A DNA stretch of 64,000 nucleotides from Roseovarius sp. (GTDB lineage Bacteria > Pseudomonadota > Alphaproteobacteria > Rhodobacterales > Rhodobacteraceae). Both the position numbers and the translations under genes were made by a program. The notes below the pieces were generated by a model, which made no database searches, was not told the DNA's origin, and worked only from the letters and a program-made list of their open reading frames with translations. Below, one piece after another: positions 57,291 to 64,000 of the stretch (the first letter of the stretch is position 1; every line of letters begins with the position of its first letter). The stretch is from the NCBI GenBank assembly GCA_027493545.1, contig JAOSKR010000004.1, forward strand, positions 310,001-374,000, given 5' to 3'.

Positions 57291-59624
57291 GTGCCGTCAT
57301 TCTCGACCACATTGGAGCAGGCAATTCACGCGGCGCTCGCCTTGGCCAACGCGCGTCGGCACGAATTCGCCACGCTGGAACATCTGCTGCTGGCCCTGAT
57401 CGACGAGCCCGACGCGGCGCGCGTGCTCAAGGCGTGCTCGGTCGACACCGAGGACCTGCGCTCGACGCTCGTCGATTTCATCGACGAGGATCTGGCGAAC
57501 CTCGTCACCGATATCGACGGCTCCGAGGCGGTGCCGACGGCGGCCTTCCAGCGCGTGATCCAGCGCGCCGCCATTCACGTGCAATCTTCCGGCCGGACCG
57601 AGGTGACCGGCGCCAACGTGCTGGTCGCGATCTTTGCCGAACGCGAATCGAACGCGGCCTATTTCCTGCAGGAACAGGACATGACGCGCTATGACGCGGT
57701 CAATTTCATCGCCCACGGCGTCGCCAAGGACCCCGCCTATGGCGAAACCCGCCCGGTGCAGGGCGCAAGCGACGTGGAGGGCGAGAAAGTCAAGCCCGAC
57801 AAGAACGCCGAGGCGGTCGAGGTGGGCGAAACCGCGCTGGGCAAATACTGCGTCGATCTCAACGCGAAGGCCCGTCGCGGCGACATCGACCCGCTCATCG
57901 GCCGCGACCAGGAGGTCGAGCGCTGCATCCAAGTGCTTTGCCGGCGGCGCAAGAACAACCCGCTGCTGGTGGGTGATCCCGGCGTCGGCAAGACCGCCAT
58001 CGCCGAGGGGCTGGCGCTCAAGATCGAGCAGGGGCAGACCCCCAAGATCCTGTCGGAAACCACCATCTATTCGCTCGACATGGGTGCGCTTCTGGCCGGG
58101 ACACGCTATCGCGGCGATTTCGAGGAACGGCTCAAGGCCGTGGTGAACGAGCTCGAGGATCACCCCGACGCGGTGCTCTTCATCGACGAGATTCACACCG
58201 TGATCGGCGCCGGCGCCACCTCCGGGGGCGCGATGGACGCATCGAACCTGCTGAAGCCGGCCCTGCAGGGCGGCAAGCTGCGCTGCATGGGCTCCACCAC
58301 CTTCAAGGAGTTCCGCCAGCATTTCGAGAAGGACCGCGCGCTGTCGCGCCGCTTCCAGAAGATCGACGTCGTCGAGCCCACGGTCGAGGACACGGTCAAG
58401 ATCCTGCGCGGCCTCAAGCCCTATTTCGAGGAACATCACAGCGTCAAGTACACCGGCGAGGCGATCCGCTCGGCGGTGGACCTTTCGGCACGCTACATCA
58501 GCGACCGCAAACTGCCCGACAAGGCCATCGACGTCATCGACGAGGCCGGCGCGGCGCAACACCTGCTGGCGGCGTCGAAACGCCGCAAGTCGATCGGCCA
58601 GAAGGAGATCGAGGCGGTGGTGGCCAAGATCGCCCGCATCCCGCCCAAGAGCGTCAGCAAGGACGACGCCGAGGTGCTCAAGGATCTCGACCGCAAGCTC
58701 AAGCGCGTGGTCTTTGGCCAGGACAAGGCGATCGAGGCGCTGGCGAGCGCGATCAAGCTGGCGCGCGCCGGGCTGCGCGAGCCCGAAAAACCGATCGGCA
58801 ACTACCTGTTCGCCGGCCCCACCGGCGTCGGCAAGACCGAGGTCGCCAAGCAGCTCGCGGACACGCTGGGCGTGGAACTGCTGCGCTTCGACATGTCGGA
58901 ATACATGGAAAAGCACGCCGTCAGCCGCCTGATCGGCGCCCCGCCGGGCTATGTCGGGTTCGATCAGGGCGGGCTTCTGACCGACAGTGTCGACCAGCAC
59001 CCGCACTGCGTGCTGCTGCTGGACGAGATCGAAAAGGCGCACCCCGACGTCTTCAACATCCTGCTGCAGGTGATGGATCACGGCAGCCTGACCGACCATA
59101 ACGGCCGCACGGTCAACTTCCGCAACGTGGTGCTGATCATGACCTCGAACGCCGGTGCCACCGAACAGGCCAAGGCCGCGGTGGGGTTCGGGCGCGACCG
59201 CCGCGAGGGCGAGGATACCGAGGCGATCGAGCGCACCTTCACGCCGGAATTCCGCAACCGGCTCGACGCGGTGATCTCGTTCGCGCCGTTGCCCAGGGAG
59301 GTCATCCTGCAGGTGGTCGAAAAGTTCGTCCTCCAGCTCGAGGCGCAGCTTCTGGACCGCAACGTCCACATCGAACTGACGCAGCCCGCGGCCGAATGGC
59401 TGGCCGAACGGGGCTATGACGATCGCATGGGCGCGCGCCCCCTGGCGCGGGTGATCCAGGAGTACATCAAGAAGCCCCTGGCCGAAGAGCTGCTTTTCGG
59501 CAAGCTCGCCAAGGGCGGCATCGTCCGGGTGGGCGTGCGCGACGGCAAGATCGACCTCACCTACGAGGGCCCGAAACGGGCGCAACTGGCGCGTCGCAAG
59601 CCGCCGCTTCTGACCGCCGACTGA
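57291..59624 (+). CDS. clpA: ATP-dependent Clp protease ATP-binding subunit ClpA
   Basis: 777 residues from GTG 57291. Clp-N repeats (MPSFSTTLEQAIHAALALAN; TLEHLLLALIDEP), AAA-1 Walker A VGDPGVGKTAIAEGL near residue 227 with VLFIDEIHTVIG, AAA-2 Walker A FAGPTGVGKTEVAKQL near residue 508 with LLLDEIEKAHPDVFN. VGF in KAAVGFGRDRREG is the likely ClpP-docking loop. Unfolds N-end-rule and other substrates for ClpP. clpS is not seen immediately upstream in the window, gloB occupies that place. Confidence 0.97.
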   Translation: MPSFSTTLEQAIHAALALANARRHEFATLEHLLLALIDEPDAARVLKACSVDTEDLRSTLVDFIDEDLANLVTDIDGSEAVPTAAFQRVIQRAAIHVQSSGRTEVTGANVLVAIFAERESNAAYFLQEQDMTRYDAVNFIAHGVAKDPAYGETRPVQGASDVEGEKVKPDKNAEAVEVGETALGKYCVDLNAKARRGDIDPLIGRDQEVERCIQVLCRRRKNNPLLVGDPGVGKTAIAEGLALKIEQGQTPKILSETTIYSLDMGALLAGTRYRGDFEERLKAVVNELEDHPDAVLFIDEIHTVIGAGATSGGAMDASNLLKPALQGGKLRCMGSTTFKEFRQHFEKDRALSRRFQKIDVVEPTVEDTVKILRGLKPYFEEHHSVKYTGEAIRSAVDLSARYISDRKLPDKAIDVIDEAGAAQHLLAASKRRKSIGQKEIEAVVAKIARIPPKSVSKDDAEVLKDLDRKLKRVVFGQDKAIEALASAIKLARAGLREPEKPIGNYLFAGPTGVGKTEVAKQLADTLGVELLRFDMSEYMEKHAVSRLIGAPPGYVGFDQGGLLTDSVDQHPHCVLLLDEIEKAHPDVFNILLQVMDHGSLTDHNGRTVNFRNVVLIMTSNAGATEQAKAAVGFGRDRREGEDTEAIERTFTPEFRNRLDAVISFAPLPREVILQVVEKFVLQLEAQLLDRNVHIELTQPAAEWLAERGYDDRMGARPLARVIQEYIKKPLAEELLFGKLAKGGIVRVGVRDGKIDLTYEGPKRAQLARRKPPLLTAD

Positions 59625-59690
59625 CGACAACGTCCAGAGGAGGGGCGCACGCGGGCGGGAACGGCCTTCCTCCCCGCATGCGCCCCCGCG

Positions 59691-59749
59691 CCCCGGCCCC
59701 GAGCCGGGGCCTTTCGTTTTCGACAAGAGATCCCGGCTCGGGGCCGGGA
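59691..59749. repeat. Twin-hairpin element downstream of clpA, related to the palindromic repeats
   Basis: CCCCGGC-cccga-GCCGGGG (59691-59709) and TCCCGGC-tcggg-GCCGGGA (59731-59749), with a 21-base spacer containing TTTCGTTTTCGACAAGAG. The order (hairpin ending GGGGCCT, short spacer, GATCCCGG hairpin) is the same as in the inner part of the 23.6-kb and 28.8-kb repeats but the GCGTCTGATC ends are absent. Lies between the convergent clpA and OmpA-like genes and might serve as bidirectional terminator. Confidence 0.65.
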
Positions 59750-59821
59750 CGCGTTTCGGATCGGGGCTGCCGGGACGTGTTCCCGCGTGCGGGCGTGTCC
59801 AATGCCTTGCGCCCGGGCGGC

Positions 59822-62179
59822 CTACTTTTCCGTGATCTTCAACTCGATGCGGCGGTTTTGCGCCCGCGCCTCGTCGGTGTCGGCGGGGTCGATCGGCTGG
59901 TACTCGCCGAAGCCGGCCGCCGACAGCCGCCCCGGCGGGAAACCCAGTTCGTCGACCATGTAGCGCACCACCGACAGCGCACGCGCCTGGCTCAGTTCCC
60001 AGTTGTCCCTGAAATTCGGGCTGTTGCGGATCGGCACGTCATCGGTGTGGCCCTGCACCTGCAACACCCAGTCGATGCCCTCGGGGATATCGTCTGCGAT
60101 ACTCCGCAGGATCGCGGCGACCTTGGCGATCTCGGCCTTGCCCTCTTCCGACAGCTCGGCCTTGGCGGGCGCAAACAGCACCTCGGAGGAAAAGACGAAA
60201 CGGTCGCCGACGATGCGCACCCGTTCCTGCGAGCCCAGCACGTCGCGCAGCCGGCCGAAGAAATCCGAGCGATATTTCTCGAGGTTCACGTTCTCGGCCG
60301 CGAGCGCCTCCTTCTCGGCCTCGATGCGCTTGCGCCGCTCTTCCTCGAGTTCGCGGCGGCGGCGTTCCTCGGCCGCGGCGCGGGCCAGCGCGAGGTTGAG
60401 ATCCTGTCCCAGCGACTCGATCTGCACGTTGGCGGCGGCCTCGCGATCCTTGACGTCGTCGAGCAGCGCCTGCAATTCGCCCAGCTGCTGGCGCAACGCC
60501 GCGACCTGACGGTTGAGGAGGGCCTGCGCCTTTTGCGCCTCCGACGCCTCCTCGGCCTCGGCGTCGCGCGCCGCCTCGGCCTCGGCCAGCTTGCGCCGGG
60601 CCTCTTCGAGCAGCAGGGCGCGCTCCTCGGCCTTGCTCATCTGGGCGCGGATGTCGCTCTCGGTCGCGAGCTTGGCGGCCAGCGCCCGTGCCAGCTCGTC
60701 GCGGACGTTCTCGGTCTCCGCGGCCTCAGCGGCGGCAGCGCTTTCCGCGGCGAGCTTGGCCGCGAGCGCCGCAGCCAGTTGCCGGCGCAGATCGCCGGCG
60801 TCCCGCGCCTCGGCCTGGGCGGTCTCGTTGGCCGCCAGCACCTCGGCCAGCCGCCCGCGCACCCGATCGAGCGCCGCCTGGGTGCGCGCGAGCCGCGCCG
60901 CCAGATCGGCAATCTCGTCAGACTCTCCCGCCGCCGCGGTTTCAGCGGCGATCCGCGCCTTCCGGGCCTCGGCCAACTCGGTCTCCAGCCGGTCGGCCCG
61001 GGTCAGGGCGTCGCCGCGTTCCACCCGCAGGGCGGCGAGATCGGTCTCGAGCCGTTCAAGCCGCGCCTCCAGCTCGCCGCGGGTCGAAATCAGCGCCTCC
61101 TGCGTCTCCTGCGCGTCCTTCTCGGCGCTCTCGGCGCGTTCCGAGAGGCTGGCAACCCTTGCCGCCGGGCTGTCGCGCTCGCCACGCAGATCGGCCAGCA
61201 TCGCCTCGGCGCCGGCGAGGCGATCCGCGAGCGAAGTCGCGCGCACGCCCTGCTCCTCGGCCTGCGCGAGCGCCGCGGCAAGCTGTTCTTCGGTCTCGTC
61301 CCGCGCCAGCAGCGCTGCCGCGAGGCGGAGGTCGAGATCGTCCTCGGCCGCCTCGGCCGCCGCCAGCAGCGTCAGCGTCTCCTCGGCGCGACGGCGCTCC
61401 TCCTCCAGCGCCAGGGTCATCGAGGTCAGTTCGGTCTCGGCGTTTTCCAGCTTGTCGCGCAGCGCCTGGGCCGCCGCCGCCTCGGCCAGGCGTTCCGCCT
61501 CCTCCTCGCTCAGTTGCGCCTCGAGTTCGCCGATCTGCGCAGTGAGCGCCGCAGCCTTTTCCTGCCCCTCCTCGAAGCGGCGACGCAGATCGGCGGTCAG
61601 GGCCTCCAGCGCCTCGCGCCGGGCGGCCGCGAGCCGGGCCTCCTCGGCCCGGGCGTCGATTTCGTCGCGCAGCCCGGCGAGCGCGAGGTTGAGCTGCTCG
61701 CGCTCCGACATCAGGGTTTCGCGCGTCTCCTCCAGCTCGGCGATGGTGCCCAGATTGGTGTCGCGCTCAGCCAGAAGGCTCGCGACCTGCTCCTCGAAGC
61801 TGGCGATGCGGCCGCGGGCCTCCTCCAGCGCCTCCGCCTGCGCCGCCCGTTCGCTGCGCAGACCCGCGATCAGCGCCGCCTGCCGCTCGGCGCGGGCGCG
61901 GGCATCGCCCAGCGTCGCGCTCAGCTCGCCCACCCGATCGGTCAGGCTGGCGCTCTTGCCGCGTTCAAGCCCCAGCGCATGCGACAACGCCGCCACCTCG
62001 GCGGCGAGCGCGTCGAGCTTGTCGGCCTGCCCGGTGATGGTCTCGCGCAGGACGAACTGCACGATCATGAAGATCGACAGCACGAACATCAGCACCAGCA
62101 GGAGCGCCGTCATCGCATCGACGAAGCCCGGCCAGATCGACGCCTGGAAACGATTGCCGGTGCGGCGGGAAAGCGCCAC
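59822..62179 (-). CDS. MotB/OmpA-like peptidoglycan-binding protein with very long coiled coil
   Basis: 785 residues. A single N-terminal membrane helix (FVDAMTALLLVLMFVLSIFM) with an Asp at residue 21 in the position of the MotB/ZorB proton-carrier Asp (WPGFVDAMT). Residues about 45-640 are almost unbroken charged heptads (EEARGRIASFEEQVASLLAE; RLEETETELTSMTLAL-like stretches) forming coiled coil. Residues about 660-785 are an OmpA_C domain: LQVQGHTDDVPIRNSPNFRD, WELSQARALSVVRYMVDELG, AAGFGEYQPIDP, NRRIELKI. It pairs with the MotA/ExbB-like gene just upstream (3 bp apart). Proposed role: a wall-anchored, proton-driven membrane complex of unknown purpose. Confidence 0.85.
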   Translation of the reverse strand: MALSRRTGNRFQASIWPGFVDAMTALLLVLMFVLSIFMIVQFVLRETITGQADKLDALAAEVAALSHALGLERGKSASLTDRVGELSATLGDARARAERQAALIAGLRSERAAQAEALEEARGRIASFEEQVASLLAERDTNLGTIAELEETRETLMSEREQLNLALAGLRDEIDARAEEARLAAARREALEALTADLRRRFEEGQEKAAALTAQIGELEAQLSEEEAERLAEAAAAQALRDKLENAETELTSMTLALEEERRRAEETLTLLAAAEAAEDDLDLRLAAALLARDETEEQLAAALAQAEEQGVRATSLADRLAGAEAMLADLRGERDSPAARVASLSERAESAEKDAQETQEALISTRGELEARLERLETDLAALRVERGDALTRADRLETELAEARKARIAAETAAAGESDEIADLAARLARTQAALDRVRGRLAEVLAANETAQAEARDAGDLRRQLAAALAAKLAAESAAAAEAAETENVRDELARALAAKLATESDIRAQMSKAEERALLLEEARRKLAEAEAARDAEAEEASEAQKAQALLNRQVAALRQQLGELQALLDDVKDREAAANVQIESLGQDLNLALARAAAEERRRRELEEERRKRIEAEKEALAAENVNLEKYRSDFFGRLRDVLGSQERVRIVGDRFVFSSEVLFAPAKAELSEEGKAEIAKVAAILRSIADDIPEGIDWVLQVQGHTDDVPIRNSPNFRDNWELSQARALSVVRYMVDELGFPPGRLSAAGFGEYQPIDPADTDEARAQNRRIELKITEK

Positions 62180-62182
62180 GGC

Positions 62183-63422
62183 CTAGCCCTCCTCGGACCC
62201 GGTTTCGCCGGGGCCGGGCTGCAGACGCAGCGCGGCGCGGCGCTGCCCGGCCTCGGACTTGCGCAGCTGATTGAAGATCTTGGTCAGCGCCGCCAGATCG
62301 GTGCGGATCTCGGTCATGGTCTCCTGCCGGCCGGCGCTGATCTCTTCGAGGATGCGCAGCATCTGCACGTCGATCGAGCGCAGCCGCATCCGGCTTTCGG
62401 CGTCGAGGCCGGTCTCGCCGGGCACCACCCGTGCCTCGATCGCGGCAATCAGCCGGTCCTGCCCGTCGGCGACCTGCATCATCGCGGTGTTCACCGGGCT
62501 GGTCTCGGACATCCGGCGCGTGAGCCGCTCGATCGAATCCGCCAGCACGCCCAGCTTTTCATCGACCATCGCGCGGCTGACGTCCGACTGGGTAACCAGT
62601 TGCTGCAGGGCCTCCATCTGCTCGCTCATGTGCTCGAGCACACCGGTAACCATGCCCTGCTCGCCGCCGCCCTCGCCGTCTCCGGACGGCAAACCCCACC
62701 CGGGTGATGGACGACACCCATTCCTCGAGTTCGCGGTAGAAGCGGTTCTGGCCGTGGCCGGCGAATAGCTCCAGCAGCCCCACCACCAGCGACCCGGCAA
62801 GCCCCAGCAGCGACGAGGCGAACGCCACCCCCATGCCGCCCAACTGCGCCTCGAGGCCGGTCATCAGGCGATTGAATACCTCGACCCCGCCCTCGCCCTC
62901 TTGCGGGGCAAGGCTTCGGATGGTGTCCACCACCGCCGGGACAGTCGTGGCCAGGCCGTAGAATGTTCCCAGAAGGCCAAGGAAAATCAGCAGGTTGACG
63001 ATATATCGCGTGATCTCGCGCGCCTCGTCGATGCGCTGGGCCACGGAATCGAGGATCGAGCGGGCCGAGGTCGACGCGATCTGCATCCGCTTGCCACTGC
63101 GCTGGCGCATGAGCGAGGCCAGCGGCGCCAGCAGCCGCGGCGCAGTGAAATCGGTATGCCCCGGCCGGCCGGTGACGAAATCCTCGATCCAGCGCACCGA
63201 GCCGATCAGCTGAAAGACCTGCCAGAAACAGGCCAGCACGCCGATGACGAAGACGAAAAGGATGAAACCGTTGAGGTAGGGGTTGGCCTCGAAGATCGGC
63301 AGCACGCGGGGCAACGCGACGAACGCCCCGAACCCGGTGAGCCCGAGGACGATCAGCATCAGGGTGATCTGACGGATCGGTTGTGAAAACTGCGGCGCGA
63401 CCTCACGCTCTGGCTGGGCCAT
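62183..63422 (-). CDS. MotA/TolQ/ExbB-type proton-channel protein (one frameshift)
   Basis: About 412 residues corrected. Four membrane helices: ITLMLIVLGLTGFGAFVALP, LNGFILFVFVIGVLACFWQV, YIVNLLIFLGLLGTFYGLAT and GVAFASSLLGLAGSLVVGLL; the last two with LGLLGTFYGL and G-A-F-x-S-S-L-x-G match MotA/ExbB proton-channel domains. At about 62690 an extra T (GGGTTTGCC) shifts frame; LPSGDGEGGGEQGMVTGVLE follows and a helical cytoplasmic tail (MVDEKLGVLADSIERLTRRM; TEIRTDLAALTKIFNQLRKS). Partner of the coiled-coil MotB-like protein encoded 3 bp downstream. Confidence 0.87.
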
Positions 63423-63490
63423 CTGGGAGGCTCCCGGCTCTGACGGCGTTTTCCGTCACCCTACGCTTTATGTGGTGGCAAGCCAAGGAA

Positions 63491-64000
63491 TTATCCCACG
63501 ATCTGGCCCACGCGCGCCACCAGCCAATCGAGATCGGGATCAGCGATGCCAAGCTCGCGAAGGTGGTGCGTGGTGTTGACCAGATACTCGGAATTGGGTC
63601 CGCGCCCTCCGCGCGCGCAGGCGATGATGCGGGCCTGCTCCTCGAGCGGCAGGCCGCCGCAGTACTGCACATGGTCGGGGTCGACGACATAGGTCAGCGC
63701 CTCGACCTGGCGGCCGTCGGCAAGCGCGATCCGCAGCCGCCGCTCCAGATAGGCCGACGAGATCAGCTCGCGCTCGCGCAGATCGGCCAGCACCCGCGCC
63801 TCGTCATCCGGCGCCACCCGCAATCCGAGCCCGACGCACTGTGCGTCATCTGCCGCATCGAGCGCCAGAACCAGACCGGGATTGTCCACCGTGCCGCGAT
63901 GGTGGATGCTGCGCATGCAAAAGCCGCGGCGATAGCCCGGAAGGCGCGCCACCGCGCGCTCGAGCGGGGCGAAGCCCGGGTTCCACAAGAGCGATCCGTA
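63491..64000 (-). CDS. Gamma-glutamylcyclotransferase, ChaC family (cut by window end)
   Basis: The frame runs off the right edge. YGSLLWNPGFAPLERAVARL gives the conserved YGSL substrate-binding loop at the very edge of the window, so only about 10 N-terminal residues are missing. RGFCMRSIHHRGTVDNPGLV, VSSAYLERRLRIALADGRQV and LPLEEQARIIACARGGRGPN SEYLVNTTHHLRELG follow; a Glu-bearing segment (FYLERR/AYLERR) matches the family. ChaC-type enzymes cleave glutathione to 5-oxoproline and Cys-Gly. Ends with TAA at 63491, 68 bp past the MotA-like start. Confidence 0.88.
   Translation of the reverse strand, partial: YGSLLWNPGFAPLERAVARLPGYRRGFCMRSIHHRGTVDNPGLVLALDAADDAQCVGLGLRVAPDDEARVLADLRERELISSAYLERRLRIALADGRQVEALTYVVDPDHVQYCGGLPLEEQARIIACARGGRGPNSEYLVNTTHHLRELGIADPDLDWLVARVGQIVG

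Noticed and set aside
57297..59726. Long antisense frame (809 codons) opposite clpA, and similar ones opposite atpD (50699-52231), hrpB (31558-33369) and the coiled-coil gene (60513-62186)
   Set aside because: They mirror confirmed genes, have biased low-complexity composition (Ala/Arg/Ser or Gly/Gln/His rich) and no family motif. They are expected by-products of high-GC third codon positions.
59822..63422. Zorya anti-phage system
   Set aside because: The channel/MotB-like pair fits ZorA/ZorB superficially, but no ZorC, ZorD or ZorE gene is near: the pair is flanked by clpA and a ChaC-type gene, so a housekeeping or novel machine is more likely.

Overview
The window is about 64 kb of GC-rich alphaproteobacterial chromosome, most likely Rhodobacteraceae (Rhodobacter/Paracoccus/roseobacter type). 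The inference rests on gene content and order: the five-gene atpHAGDC operon without atpI/B/E/F, the rpmH-rnpA-yidD run, an Hsp20 gene followed by a DUF1150 gene, a ClpA next to a glyoxalase II gene, and intergenic palindromes of the '...CCCCCGGAGTATTT...' kind common in this family. No rRNA, CRISPR array, phage module or plasmid replication gene was seen. One tRNA, tRNA-Arg(ACG), is present.

Layout. 0-5.3 kb is core: the end of a radical-SAM gene, yidD/rnpA/rpmH, then a TVP38-type membrane protein, a flavin disulfide oxidoreductase and an orphan histidine kinase in one run. At 5.38 kb the tRNA-Arg is followed directly by the severed 3' end of a type I restriction (hsdR) gene, and 5.5-20.5 kb looks accessory: an AraC/NmrA/DUF4345/DUF1772 cluster, two damaged IS5-family elements, a small gene broken by one of them, an SDR, a LysR regulator, and an HxlR-regulated electrophile/quinone-detoxification-like cluster (ring-cleaving dioxygenase, carboxylesterase, GNAT, pirin) ending in a decaying EamA permease. 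20.5-23.3 kb is a three-gene signalling operon (His-rich periplasmic protein, OmpR-type regulator, sensor kinase) preceded by a PmrA/QseB-like direct-repeat box; its kinase has proline where the phosphoacceptor histidine should be.

23.8-64 kb is mainly housekeeping: a SPOR-domain protein, pyrimidine salvage (upp, cdd), maeB, meaB, hrpB, Nudix hydrolases, a Pit phosphate transporter, gnd, argF/argD, purE/purK, small heat-shock protein, ribF, threonine aldolase, prs, the F1 ATP synthase operon, gloB, clpA, and a MotA/MotB-like membrane pair whose MotB-like partner carries a coiled coil of nearly 600 residues.

A dominant feature of the sequence is about two dozen apparent one-base frameshifts, many in genes that should be intact or essential (atpA, atpG, argF, argD, purK, gnd, hrpB, maeB). 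Most lie in short homopolymers and are repaired by adding or removing one repeated base. I therefore read them as sequencing or assembly errors and annotate those genes across both frames. Damage that does not fit this pattern (a 7-bp tandem duplication, an in-frame nonsense codon, IS insertion, gene truncation) is treated as real decay.
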